Of a stretch of DNA of 44,609 nt, positions 1 to 9,041 are shown piece after piece. The DNA is from Spirochaetales bacterium (GTDB taxonomy: Bacteria > Spirochaetota > Spirochaetia > CADAEX01): NCBI GenBank assembly GCA_024233785.1, contig JACKPD010000019.1, positions 1 to 44,609 on the forward strand, in the 5' to 3' direction. The position numbers were made by a program, and so were the translations under genes. The notes under the pieces are model-generated. The model saw nothing but the letters and a program-made list of their open reading frames with translations. It was not told where the DNA came from and ran no database searches. Within the stretch, counting starts at the first letter, position 1. Each line of letters opens with the position of its first letter.

Positions 1-857
1 AAAAGCCTCTTCGGGAAATACATGACCCGCATTTTGTGGAATACCTGAGGAAGATATGCGCAGAGCTTCCTCCCAATAAATCGATCTATCCGATCATTTT
101 CCCCATCAGGAACCTTAAAAGACCGCCGAAAGACACAGAGCTTCAGGTCGGGTACTACTGCATAGATACATTTACACCGATCAACAGAAACGCTTGGCTG
201 GCTGCCCGCGGGGCGGTAAACTGCGCTGTAACAGGGGCGGAAATGGTTCTCAAGGGATCGACGATGGCATATGCCCTTGTCCGCCCGCCGGGACATCACG
301 CGGAAAACAGATCATTCGGCGGATTCTGTTATTTCAATTCATCCGCGGTTGCCGCCCATTATCTCAGCAAACACGGAAAGGTAGCAGTACTTGATATTGA
401 TTTCCATCACGGGAACGGGACACAGGATATTTTCTACAGCCGGCCCGATGTCTACACTGTATCTATTCACGGAAACCCGAAATTCGCATATCCCCATTTT
501 TCAGGATTCTCGGATGAAACAGGGGAAGGAGCCGGGAAAGGATTTAACCTGAACCTCCCGCTGCCGGAGACAATAACACCGGAAAAATACAGGGAAACGC
601 TTCAAAAAGCCTTAACATCAATTAAGAAATTCAACCCAGCATACCTTGTACTGGCGCTGGGACTCGATACAGCCAAAGCAGACCCCACAGGGACCTGGAC
701 ACTCAGGGCAGAAGACTTCCGCCTTAACGGACAGATGATCGCCTCCCTAAAACTTCCCATCCTGATTGTTCAGGAAGGGGGCTACAGGACCCGCACGCTC
801 GGAATCAACGCGGCCCGTTTCTTTGAAGGACTTTACAGCAGCTATAGCAGTAAATGA
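1..857 (+). CDS. Acetylpolyamine amidohydrolase / histone-deacetylase-fold protein, 5' end missing
   Basis: Zinc-dependent deacetylase of the arginase/HDAC fold, most like bacterial acetylpolyamine amidohydrolases, which remove acetyl groups from acetylputrescine or acetylspermidine in the cytoplasm. Visible motifs are RPPGHHAE (active-site His pair), GGFCYFN, DIDFHHGNG (Asp and His zinc ligands) and GLDTAKADP (third zinc-ligand Asp), followed by IVQEGGY. The frame is open to the left edge: the codons before the GTG at 36 read REIHDPHFVEYL, typical of the family N-terminus, so the real start lies outside the window. The family is normally about 340 residues, so roughly 50-60 are missing. A polyamine locus lies 25 kb away, which fits the substrate guess. 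Histone-like or acetoin-utilisation AcuC roles are less likely because the C-terminal half aligns best with the polyamine enzymes from memory. The fold is secure; the substrate is inferred. Confidence 0.88.
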   Translation, partial: KPLREIHDPHFVEYLRKICAELPPNKSIYPIIFPIRNLKRPPKDTELQVGYYCIDTFTPINRNAWLAARGAVNCAVTGAEMVLKGSTMAYALVRPPGHHAENRSFGGFCYFNSSAVAAHYLSKHGKVAVLDIDFHHGNGTQDIFYSRPDVYTVSIHGNPKFAYPHFSGFSDETGEGAGKGFNLNLPLPETITPEKYRETLQKALTSIKKFNPAYLVLALGLDTAKADPTGTWTLRAEDFRLNGQMIASLKLPILIVQEGGYRTRTLGINAARFFEGLYSSYSSK

Positions 858-929
858 TAAAAAAGGCTTAGAGAAAGGGCAGAAGTTAACAGTTATGCGG
901 GCCTGAAATTATCCGGACAGGAGAGACTA

Positions 930-1826
930 ATGGATAAAATAAGAAAAATAAAGAGTATTTTAAAAGCACAGAATGTCATGGAAGGGGCCGGCGTCAGGCT
1001 CAAAAGGATTTTCGGCAATAACAATACAGCACTTACAGATCCCTTCCTGCTGCTTGATGATTTTCATTCAGATAAAAAAGAAGATTATATAAAGGGCTTT
1101 CCATGGCACCCCCACCGAGGGATTGAGACTATTACTTATGTTCTTCACGGTGATGTAAGGCATGGGGACAGTATTGGAAACAGCGGGACAATATCAGACG
1201 GGGATGTGCAGTGGATGACTGCAGGCAGCGGGATCATTCACGAGGAGATGCCCCTGGGTGATGATAACGGGCTGATGTGGGGGTTCCAGCTCTGGGCCAA
1301 CCTGCCCCGTTCAGAAAAAATGAGCCGGCCGCTTTACAGGGATGTGAAAAACGAGATGATTCCAGTTGTAAAGCTTGATAGCGGGGCAATAATAAAAATA
1401 ATCAGCGGAGAGGTTAACGGTATAAAAGGCCCTGTTGCCGATATTGCCATAAAACCCGAGTATCTTGATGTTACCCTGCCGGCCGGTGTTTCTTTTACAC
1501 GCAAGTTTGATAACGGCCACACAGTATTTGCCTATATAATCGAAGGGGATATTTCGGTTCAGGATGATGAACCGCCCGCGGGGGGAACCGGGCAAATTCA
1601 TAACAGCTTAAAAAATGAAAAAACATTCCCCAAAGAGCAGCTTATACTTTTTGATGAAGGTGATGCGGTCTCTATCACCGGGGGAGGCAGCGGATCAAGG
1701 TTTCTGCTTGTGTCGGGAAAGCCCCTTAAAGAGCCTGTAGCCTGGTACGGTCCCATAGTGATGAATACGGATGAAGAGATAAAAACCGCGATACGTGATT
1801 TAAAGGACGGAACCTTCATTAAATAG
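930..1826 (+). CDS. Pirin family protein
   Basis: Pirin, a double cupin with a single metal site in the N-terminal barrel. Some members have quercetin dioxygenase activity and others bind partner enzymes. The metal ligands are visible as HPHRG near residues 57-61 and the GIIHEE motif near residue 107. The family hallmark DPFLLLDDF comes just before them. At 298 residues it is full length. The ATG at 930 has an AGGAGAG Shine-Dalgarno about 8 bases upstream. It lies 72 bases after the amidohydrolase and could be read with it. The exact biochemical role of bacterial pirins is not settled, so no substrate is assigned. Confidence 0.92.
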   Translation: MDKIRKIKSILKAQNVMEGAGVRLKRIFGNNNTALTDPFLLLDDFHSDKKEDYIKGFPWHPHRGIETITYVLHGDVRHGDSIGNSGTISDGDVQWMTAGSGIIHEEMPLGDDNGLMWGFQLWANLPRSEKMSRPLYRDVKNEMIPVVKLDSGAIIKIISGEVNGIKGPVADIAIKPEYLDVTLPAGVSFTRKFDNGHTVFAYIIEGDISVQDDEPPAGGTGQIHNSLKNEKTFPKEQLILFDEGDAVSITGGGSGSRFLLVSGKPLKEPVAWYGPIVMNTDEEIKTAIRDLKDGTFIK

Positions 1827-1861
1827 TTGACACAACAGGTTCAGAATATAATTATTACTGC

Positions 1862-2422
1862 ATGAAAAATCTGATTCAGCTTTTTACAATCTTTTTCAGG
1901 ATAGGCCTTTTCTCCATCGGAGGAGGATATGTGATGCTTCCCATGCTGAAAGAAGAGGTTGTAAATAAAAGAAAATGGCTCACAGATGAAGAGATTCTTG
2001 ATTTTTACGCTATCGGACAGGCAACACCCGGGATTATAGCTGTAAACACTGCAACCTTTGTAGGATACAGTCAGAAAGGTATTGCAGGCTCTCTTTCCGC
2101 TACAGCTGGAATTGTTGCCCCTTCAATTATAATAATAACACTTATTTCAGCATTTTTTACCGAATTCAGGGAAGTCCTCATTATCCAGAAAGCGTTCGCG
2201 GGAATCAGGGTCGCGGTTTCTGTACTGCTTCTTTTTATCGTCGCCGGGCTTATCAAAAAAGGGGCAAAATATAAAACCGGTGTTGTTATAATACTCGCAG
2301 CTTTTGCAGGAATAACTTTTTTCAAGGTATCTCCTGTTCTGATAGTAGCAGCGTCTGCAGCCGCAGGAATTGCCTCAGGCGCTTTGAGGAGAAAAATAAT
2401 CAGGCAGGAGAAAAAACTGTGA
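1862..2422 (+). CDS. Chromate transporter family protein, first of a pair
   Basis: Short-chain CHR-family membrane protein of 186 residues. The sequence opens with the family motif FFRIGLFSIGGGYVMLP and includes AIGQATPGIIAVNTATFVGY, both conserved in ChrA halves. Several hydrophobic helices follow. Short CHR proteins are encoded as adjacent pairs whose products act together with opposite membrane topology; here the partner starts inside the stop codon (GTGA overlap at 2419-2422). The family exports chromate, but many members have no proven substrate. The ATG has no clear Shine-Dalgarno; a TTGACA at 1827 and a TATAAT at 1847 lie just upstream but only 14 bases apart. The 3' end of the pair collides with the carboxylase gene on the other strand. 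Confidence 0.9.
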   Translation: MKNLIQLFTIFFRIGLFSIGGGYVMLPMLKEEVVNKRKWLTDEEILDFYAIGQATPGIIAVNTATFVGYSQKGIAGSLSATAGIVAPSIIIITLISAFFTEFREVLIIQKAFAGIRVAVSVLLLFIVAGLIKKGAKYKTGVVIILAAFAGITFFKVSPVLIVAASAAAGIASGALRRKIIRQEKKL

Positions 2423-2967
2423 TTCATTTTGAGCTATTTATAATGTTCTTTAAAATAGGACTCTTCGCAATCGGAGGAGGCCTTGCCACGCTGCCCCTGC
2501 TGAAGGAAGCGCTTCTTGATTCAGGCCGCATGAGTCACGGGGAATTTATAGACATGGTCGCAATTTCTCAGGCGACGCCGGGACCGATCGGAATTAATAT
2601 GGCGACTTACGCAGGATTCAAGGCGGCAGGTGTAACGGGAGGGCTGATTGCTACTGCAGGGATTGTTACCCCTTCCCTGATTATAATTATACTGATTGCC
2701 AGGTTCATGCAGGATTACGCGGACAACAGTATTGTAAAGGACGCTCTTGCAGGGATAAGGCCCGCAGCAGCCGGGATGATAGCTGCCGCCGGATTATATA
2801 TATTCGGGAATTCTGTAGTCATGTTCGACCTTTTCCCATCAGCAGGCTGGTTTTCCTTAAAGACAGCCGCGCTTTTTGTCCTGCTCGGAATTTTTTATCT
2901 GTTTAAAAAAGGTAATCCTGTATTCTATCTTCTGGCAGGCGCGGCTGCCGGGATTATCTTCCTCTGA
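2419..2967 (+). CDS. Chromate transporter family protein, second of a pair
   Basis: Second short-chain CHR protein, 182 residues, starting with GTG inside the stop of the first one (translational coupling). It has the same repeat signature: FFKIGLFAIGGGLATLP, then AISQATPGPIGINMATYAGF, and hydrophobic helices to the C-terminus. The two proteins are clearly homologous and represent a split version of the long ChrA transporter. Substrate is inferred from the family only. The last 14 bases overlap the end of the carboxylase gene, read in the opposite direction, and no terminator is visible between them. Confidence 0.9.
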   Translation: MIHFELFIMFFKIGLFAIGGGLATLPLLKEALLDSGRMSHGEFIDMVAISQATPGPIGINMATYAGFKAAGVTGGLIATAGIVTPSLIIIILIARFMQDYADNSIVKDALAGIRPAAAGMIAAAGLYIFGNSVVMFDLFPSAGWFSLKTAALFVLLGIFYLFKKGNPVFYLLAGAAAGIIFL

Positions 2968-5900
2968 GTTTCCGGTCCATCCCTGTATTTTTTTCAAGCA
3001 TATTAATTATATATGGACGCAGGTCTGATGCCTCAATTATATCATCGATTGACCCGACCTGTTTTGCCCTTTCAACCGAGTGTACCGCGTCAAAGCTATG
3101 GCCCAGGGCATTCTGTTTTTCGTTATACACCTTTTTAAAAAGGTCGTCATACTCACTCTGAAGTCTCCTGTCATTCTTGAACGCACTTTGAAATTTCACA
3201 ATCCTCTCATCAGAACATGTTTCCTTATATACTTTTTTAGGAAAAACTACGGCGGCAGCCGGTATCCCCCCAATGACTGACGCATATGAACCTTTTACAG
3301 CGGCAGCTGTAAGGTTAGGGTTCAACGCTTTTGAAAAAACAACATAGGCCCCTCCGTGGTATCTCGCGACGACTACAAATATTAAAGGACCTTTGAAATT
3401 GACAACCGCCCTTCCTATTTCTGCCCCGTATTCAAGCTGCAGTTTGCGCAGGGATTCCGGCGACCCGTCAAACCCTGACAGGTTTGCGAGTATTACAACC
3501 GGGAGCCTTCCGGAAAAAGCATTAAGGGCCCTGGCAGTTTTTTTGGACGACAAGGGGTAGAGCGTACCGCCGCTCCAGCTTTCAGGGCCGTCATACGGTA
3601 TTTCACCTATCCTTGGGATTGTCCTGCTTTCAATGCCTATCATTCCGGCTGAATATCCCCCTATCCTTGTTTCCCAGATAACAGATGTATCTGAATCAGC
3701 CATCAGCTGCCATCTTTCAAGGTAATCCGAATCCCCATCCTTTACAGCATTCATAATCTGTCTTATGTCAAAAGGCTTTTTCCGCTCCGGGTTCTTTTCA
3801 ATACTGAAGATATCCCCGATAGTTTCAAATCCCTGCCCGTAATTGTCAATATATGTATTTACAGAGATATCCCTCCCCGAAGGATCTTCCGTCTTTCTAA
3901 AACCTGAATACCTTTCAGATTCAGACGGCAGAAGGTAAGTAAGCCTGTAATGCCTGAAAAGTATATTATACGCTTCAGCGATGTTTGAAACCCTGAACTG
4001 CGCCTGCCCGTTGGGTCCCATAATTTTTTCAACACCGCCAATGTCAAGATTGTTGTCGCCGGAGACGCTTCCGGAAAAATCAAGCGCTTTTTTGCCGGTA
4101 AGCAGCATCGATGCGTCATCAGTCATAATTAAAAGCCCGCAGGTATGCATCAGCATTGTCGCCTCCGCGTTCCAGTAAGACTGGGCACCTACATTTATGG
4201 ATGAAACAATAATATTTATCTCACCCCCGTTTTGAGTGAACTCAATAATCCTTTTCAGCACAGCGGCAGTCCAGTCAAGGTTTTCAGTACCGCTCTCCAT
4301 ATCGATCCTGGCGCCTGATGAAACAGGGAGCCACTCAACCGGTATCTTTTCTTTTTCAGCGAGATCAAGAGATGCTATTACCCTTCTGCACTCGCCTTCC
4401 GAAAGGCTCCCCATATCCTTAAGCGGGTCTGAAAGTATAATGACCCGCCTGTAGACACAGCTGTATTTCAAATCACTGTTTTCAATTATCCCGAATATTA
4501 TATTAGCTTCATTAAGACCCGGTTTTCTGTTTTTGACAGAAATTGTACTATGGGTTTTTTCTGCATTGTCAATCTCAATATCATATTCCTCGAATTTACC
4601 GCCCTGCGGTACAGACCCGCCGTAAAAGGATGAGCCTGTGAGCATTTTAGTAATTTCATAAGGATAAAGAACATTTCTTCTCCGGGCCAGGATTACATTC
4701 CGGGCGTAACTGTCTACAGTAATAAGCGGTTTTTCCGCAGGTATCCTGCTCCTTATTACAAGCTGTTTATCTGTGATGGAAGAAATATCAAGCTCAAGCG
4801 GACGGGCGGATTTCTCGCTCCAGCGCTTTCTCCGGGTAAGAATAACCAGTTTTTCAAGTCCTATACCGTCAGTCAATGCAATCAGGGTTCTTCCGTATTC
4901 TTCCATTTTTTTAAGGCCGATCCCCAATAGCGGCCTGTTATGTATAACTATCCTGTTCCACAAAAGCCTTTCCCTGTATGCGGGTAAAACTGAACGCATC
5001 GCATTTACTGCATCAATCAGCAGGGCTTCAAATAGATCAAGCTTTATGTTTTTTCCGTTATCAGCGGTATTTACGGTTTTCTCTGATACATCGATAAAAG
5101 CTGCCAGCCTGATGTCTTCAGGGTTCTCCTTTGACCTTGCTTCACAAAGTAAAACGCCTTTATTTCTGTAAATTACTTTAAGTATAAAGTTAATGAATCT
5201 GTAGACTTTAAGTTCCCTGTACTGAAGCGGGCTGAAGCCTCTCCTGTTGTTTTCCTCTTTCCATTTATTATTCTCAAAGTTAAAACTTCTATAGTTTATC
5301 TCTTCCGATTCGCTGCAGATGCCTATAGTTATTTTATATTCCGGAGGCAGATTTTCCATACTTATCAGGTAATCAAATATTTGATCCGGATCTTTTTTCT
5401 TGTCGTTATATACCAGGATTATTAATTCCTTTTCAGAATCTGCCTTATCAGGTAATTTTACTGTTCCTGGCACGGGTAAGAAAGCAGCAGATTCTCCGGC
5501 GGCGGAAAATCTGAAAAACTCCGATTCCCTGAAAAATGAGATACAGGAGATAATATCCGAAGTGCCGTATTTTCCTTCAGCACAGAAAATATCAGAAACC
5601 TGATTATTACAAAAAAATGAAGAAGAGATATCTCTGTCCCTGTTAAACCGGCGGCCGATATGCTTCAATCCTGTTTTTCTGATATTTTCATCAGGGGACA
5701 GGCATAATTTTATTAGACTATTCATAATCTCCGGGCCTGTGTCAGAGATATCCACACCAGAAATTAATGATTCTGAATATTCTGAGTGTTCTTCCTTAAA
5801 AAGGTCCGGCTTTAAAATATCTGTTATCAGATACTTGAGGCGCACAACAGCGTTTAAAAGAATGGGATTTGATCCTGCCGAGATCGAAATTACTTCATCT

Positions 5901-8533
5901 GATATTTGCTCTAATACTTCACTGTGCTTTTCTCCAATCTTAACATTTTCAAAATCAAGAAAAACAGATTTTAATATTTCCTCTTTACTGTGAATATTTT
6001 TATGGGACCTGAAAAGATAGTAAAGCGCCAGGTCCATTTTGTTGTTTTCATATCCGCCGGTATAGTCATTACCGGAAGTATCATCAAAAATGAAAAATTT
6101 CAGGGCCTCATCGATATCTTTCAGGAATTCATCAGGAAGCCCTTTTTTTCTGTCTTCTGTCCTCAGGAAGAAATGGGAAAGCATCTCCGGGTAGGTAAGG
6201 GGCCTTGAAAAGAGGCTCGAGGCAATTTTTTTATTCAAAAAAAGTTTTTCAACAGCAATATATATCCGAATCAGTGATAAAATAAATTCCATGAATTCAA
6301 GCGGATATTTTCCGCTGTCAAAAGCGTCAGACGCAAGCTTTCTGTACATGGATAAAACATCAGGCCCCGAGTCATATCCCAGGAAATGGGCAAGCACCAT
6401 GTCTTTAAGTTTTTGACTTGCTGATTCATCTGATTCACTTATTACGGAAAAACTGACCGGCTGAAGCTCTTCTTTCTCTCCAGTACCTGCTTCTCCTGAC
6501 CCTGACGCACCTGCAGGCTCGATTCTTACAAGGCTCTGACCGGCAGAAACCTGCATGCCGTCCGATACATATACTTCCGCGATAACGCCGTCAGAAGGAG
6601 CGTTTATAACCATTTCCATTTTCATAGCTTCAAGAATTATTACCGGCTGGCCTTTTTTTACTATAGTTCCCGGTGAGACTGCAGCGGAAAGAACAATGGC
6701 AGGCGACATGGATTTGATATACCCCTGCGACTGGGCCTCTACATTAATTACCCAGCCGTCAACCTCGCAGAGAAAAGCATCTCCCCTCTCTGTAACAATA
6801 AGACTATATCTGGTTCCGTTCAAAACCAGTTCCGACTCAAAATCACTGACAGAGTATCTGCAGGCTATTTCATTATCCTTAAAACTGATGTGATAAAGGC
6901 CCCCGGATAAATTTTTTACATGAAAAGAATAACTGCATCCCTGTGATGAGAGGTTCACATCAATACCTTCCATTGACGGTATTCTCCCGGGTTTCCCTGA
7001 TCTTGATACCTGGCTGCGGAAATTAAGAAAATCAGCGTTATGCTGCCTGATATAAAGCTCTATAGCGCATGAAACCAGGGACGCCGCGACTTTATCATCA
7101 GGGACAGATGTCCCCTTTCTATTTATCAGCTCTTCCACAAAACCTGTATGGGTACCTCCTTTCTGTATTTCCGGATTATCCAGGAGGGAAAGGACAAAAG
7201 CCTTGTTGGTTGTCCCGTTTCTAATTTTTATCCTGAATTCCTGAAGAGCTCTTTTCATTCTGGCGATTGCCTCCTGCCTGTCAGAACCGGAGGCTATTAT
7301 CTTTGCGATCATTGAATCGAATTCCGACGGGATGCTGCTGTTCCTTTCAATTCCGGAATCGACCCTTATGCCGGGTCCGGCCGGGGCCTTGAACAGAAGC
7401 ACATCTCCGGGTGCGGGGGAAAAACCGGAAGCAGGGTCTTCAGCATTTATCCTGACCTCCATAATCGCGCCTTTTGGTGTAGATCCTTTAAGATCGACCT
7501 TTTTCCCCATTGCAACATCAATCTGTCCTTTTACAAGATCAATCCCGTAGAGTATCTCGGTTATAGGATGTTCAACCTGAAGCCTTGTATTTACTTCCAT
7601 GAAATAGAACTGATTCCTATTTAAATCATAAAGGTATTCAACTGTTCCGGCTCCGGTATAGGATGCGGCTTTTATAAGCCTTGATGAGGCCTCTTCCATG
7701 CTGATAAGTATCTCCTTATCAAGCAGCGCCGGCGGAGTCTCCTCAATAATTTTCTGGTTTCTCCTCTGGATGGAACAGTCCCTTACCCCGAATGTATTGA
7801 TATTCCCGTGAGTATCAGCTAAAACCTGGACTTCGAGATGCCTCCCCTTTTCGACAAAGCATTCCATGAACAGCAGGTCATTGCCCGTGATTCTCAGCGT
7901 CTCTTCCCTTGCGGATTTGTACATCGCCTCCATTTCATGTTTTGACCTTACAATCCTTATTCCCCGGCCTCCTCCGGCGTTTGACGCTTTTATGATAACA
8001 GGGTATCCAAGTTTTTCAGCAAACTGACAGGCATCATCAATACCTGCGAGAGGCCGCATGCTCCAGGGAAGCACAGGAACATCGCTTTTCTCAGCCAGCG
8101 CCTTTGCCGATATTTTATCTCCGAGAAGAGCCATTGCCTCCCCGGAAGGGCCCAGAAAAACAATCCCGCTCTTTTCAATTTTTCCGGCAAATTCCGAATC
8201 CTCGGACAGGAACCCCCACCCGGCCCAGACCGCGCTGCAGGAGGTTTTCTTAAGAGCATCAATCAGAAGATCGTGATCAAGGTAAGGCATAATTGCTTTC
8301 CCCGGGCTGCCGGAGATACCGGACATCCCTGAAAGAAGGTACGATTCATCCGAGCTTTTTGCAAAAAGCGATTGCTCTTCCTTTTCGATGTAGAATGAAA
8401 CACTTTTTAGATTTACAGAGTAGAGATTATTGTACTCTTTTAAGGACCTTATAAACCTGTAGGCGGCTTCGCCCCTGTTTAGAATACCGATTCTGCCGTC
8501 CGGCTTAAGAAGCTTTTTCTCATTTTTTTCCAT
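2954..8533 (-). CDS. Single-chain acetyl-CoA (acyl-CoA) carboxylase: BC-BCCP-CT fusion
   Basis: Biotin-dependent carboxylase with all activities in one 1859-residue chain, in the order used by eukaryotic acetyl-CoA carboxylase. Residues 10-460 are biotin carboxylase, with ATP-grasp loop KASNAGGGRGIRIV near 185 and MEVNTRLQVEHPITE near 315. Residues about 590-675 are the biotin carrier; the EAMKMEM motif puts the biotinyl lysine at 638. Residues about 700-1240 are a weakly recognisable central region. Residues about 1250-1850 are the carboxyltransferase, with VSSGARIDM near 1405 (compare NSGARI in eukaryotic ACC), GGVEKIMGPNG and AN-x-x-GF-x-G. It probably makes malonyl-CoA for fatty acids, but a related acyl-CoA substrate cannot be excluded. 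It is shorter than the roughly 2200-2300 residues of eukaryotic ACC, mostly in the centre. The ATG is followed by a typical lysine-rich N-terminus. It has no operon partner. Confidence 0.9.
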   Translation of the reverse strand: MEKNEKKLLKPDGRIGILNRGEAAYRFIRSLKEYNNLYSVNLKSVSFYIEKEEQSLFAKSSDESYLLSGMSGISGSPGKAIMPYLDHDLLIDALKKTSCSAVWAGWGFLSEDSEFAGKIEKSGIVFLGPSGEAMALLGDKISAKALAEKSDVPVLPWSMRPLAGIDDACQFAEKLGYPVIIKASNAGGGRGIRIVRSKHEMEAMYKSAREETLRITGNDLLFMECFVEKGRHLEVQVLADTHGNINTFGVRDCSIQRRNQKIIEETPPALLDKEILISMEEASSRLIKAASYTGAGTVEYLYDLNRNQFYFMEVNTRLQVEHPITEILYGIDLVKGQIDVAMGKKVDLKGSTPKGAIMEVRINAEDPASGFSPAPGDVLLFKAPAGPGIRVDSGIERNSSIPSEFDSMIAKIIASGSDRQEAIARMKRALQEFRIKIRNGTTNKAFVLSLLDNPEIQKGGTHTGFVEELINRKGTSVPDDKVAASLVSCAIELYIRQHNADFLNFRSQVSRSGKPGRIPSMEGIDVNLSSQGCSYSFHVKNLSGGLYHISFKDNEIACRYSVSDFESELVLNGTRYSLIVTERGDAFLCEVDGWVINVEAQSQGYIKSMSPAIVLSAAVSPGTIVKKGQPVIILEAMKMEMVINAPSDGVIAEVYVSDGMQVSAGQSLVRIEPAGASGSGEAGTGEKEELQPVSFSVISESDESASQKLKDMVLAHFLGYDSGPDVLSMYRKLASDAFDSGKYPLEFMEFILSLIRIYIAVEKLFLNKKIASSLFSRPLTYPEMLSHFFLRTEDRKKGLPDEFLKDIDEALKFFIFDDTSGNDYTGGYENNKMDLALYYLFRSHKNIHSKEEILKSVFLDFENVKIGEKHSEVLEQISDEVISISAGSNPILLNAVVRLKYLITDILKPDLFKEEHSEYSESLISGVDISDTGPEIMNSLIKLCLSPDENIRKTGLKHIGRRFNRDRDISSSFFCNNQVSDIFCAEGKYGTSDIISCISFFRESEFFRFSAAGESAAFLPVPGTVKLPDKADSEKELIILVYNDKKKDPDQIFDYLISMENLPPEYKITIGICSESEEINYRSFNFENNKWKEENNRRGFSPLQYRELKVYRFINFILKVIYRNKGVLLCEARSKENPEDIRLAAFIDVSEKTVNTADNGKNIKLDLFEALLIDAVNAMRSVLPAYRERLLWNRIVIHNRPLLGIGLKKMEEYGRTLIALTDGIGLEKLVILTRRKRWSEKSARPLELDISSITDKQLVIRSRIPAEKPLITVDSYARNVILARRRNVLYPYEITKMLTGSSFYGGSVPQGGKFEEYDIEIDNAEKTHSTISVKNRKPGLNEANIIFGIIENSDLKYSCVYRRVIILSDPLKDMGSLSEGECRRVIASLDLAEKEKIPVEWLPVSSGARIDMESGTENLDWTAAVLKRIIEFTQNGGEINIIVSSINVGAQSYWNAEATMLMHTCGLLIMTDDASMLLTGKKALDFSGSVSGDNNLDIGGVEKIMGPNGQAQFRVSNIAEAYNILFRHYRLTYLLPSESERYSGFRKTEDPSGRDISVNTYIDNYGQGFETIGDIFSIEKNPERKKPFDIRQIMNAVKDGDSDYLERWQLMADSDTSVIWETRIGGYSAGMIGIESRTIPRIGEIPYDGPESWSGGTLYPLSSKKTARALNAFSGRLPVVILANLSGFDGSPESLRKLQLEYGAEIGRAVVNFKGPLIFVVVARYHGGAYVVFSKALNPNLTAAAVKGSYASVIGGIPAAAVVFPKKVYKETCSDERIVKFQSAFKNDRRLQSEYDDLFKKVYNEKQNALGHSFDAVHSVERAKQVGSIDDIIEASDLRPYIINMLEKNTGMDRKLRGR

Positions 8534-8643
8534 TTTTCACCCCGTGATAACTCTCTATCAACAGGGTTTAGTAATAAACTGGAAACTTTTAAGTATGTCA
8601 ACTTTCAATCCGTAAAAATTATAAATTTCACCTTAATTGATAT

Positions 8644-8679
8644 AATAATTCAGCAATGTTCTATTTTTACTGAATTATT
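8644..8679. repeat. Inverted repeat, 10-base arms
   Basis: AATAATTCAG at 8644-8653 is exactly complementary to CTGAATTATT at 8670-8679, with a 16-base spacer. It sits in the 274-base region between the divergent carboxylase and SHOCT genes. No T-run follows, so it looks more like a regulator site or an RNA hairpin than a terminator. Confidence 0.45.
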
Positions 8680-8760
8680 GTAATGTAATTAGTTTATAAA
8701 AAACAGTTGCCGGGTGTTAAAGCTTCACAGAAAAAACACATTTTATTCATACTATTTCTA

Positions 8761-8795
8761 TATGATTTGTTATATTGTTTATATAGCAAATCATA
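8761..8795 (+). promoter_or_regulatory. Near-perfect 15-bp hairpin or operator directly before the SHOCT gene ribosome site
   Basis: TATGATTTGTTATAT (8761-8775) pairs with ATATAGCAAATCATA (8781-8795) with one T-G wobble and a 5-base loop. The GGAGGG Shine-Dalgarno begins two bases later at 8797. It could be a protein-binding palindrome or a translation-controlling RNA hairpin. The rest of the 8534-8807 gap is AT-rich and I see no further gene in it. Confidence 0.55.
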
Positions 8796-8807
8796 CGGAG
8801 GGAATAA

Positions 8808-9041
8808 ATGGGATATTTCAGCAATCAGTTCTGCAGTTTTTTAAATCTGAGAGGAGGAAATTTGTTTATGGGATTACTGATTATAATTATAGCTGCCGCA
8901 GTTGTGTATGCAATGGTTAAACAGCACGGCAAAAAAGAAAAAGAGGAACCGACAGCACTTGATATTTTAAAACAGAGACTTGCGGACGGCAAAATAAGCG
9001 TTGAGGAATTTGAGAGGCTTAAAAATATAATCAAAGAATAA
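8808..9041 (+). CDS. Small membrane-anchored SHOCT-domain protein
   Basis: A 77-residue protein with one hydrophobic segment (MGLLIIIIAAAVVYAMV) followed by a charged linker and a C-terminal SHOCT motif (LDILKQRLADGKISVEEFERL). SHOCT domains are short C-terminal modules of unknown, possibly oligomerising, function found on many small membrane proteins. Two starts are possible. The ATG at 8808 has GGAGGG upstream. The ATG at 8868 has an even better GAGGAGGAAA, and would give a 57-residue protein beginning exactly at the membrane helix, as most small SHOCT proteins do. The 20 extra residues contain a Cys and no obvious signal. The stop codon touches the stop of ablB on the other strand with no gap. 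Confidence 0.8.
   Translation: MGYFSNQFCSFLNLRGGNLFMGLLIIIIAAAVVYAMVKQHGKKEKEEPTALDILKQRLADGKISVEEFERLKNIIKE

Noticed and set aside
1827..1852. TTGACA and TATAAT just before the first chromate-transporter gene as a sigma-70 promoter
   Set aside because: Both boxes are perfect but only 14 bases apart, too close for normal recognition; kept as a remark in the gene entry only.
3129..3144. Perfect 16-base palindrome ACCTTTTTAAAAAGGT
   Set aside because: It is inside the carboxylase coding region, where it spells ordinary Lys/Leu/Phe codons, with no promoter or T-run; probably chance.
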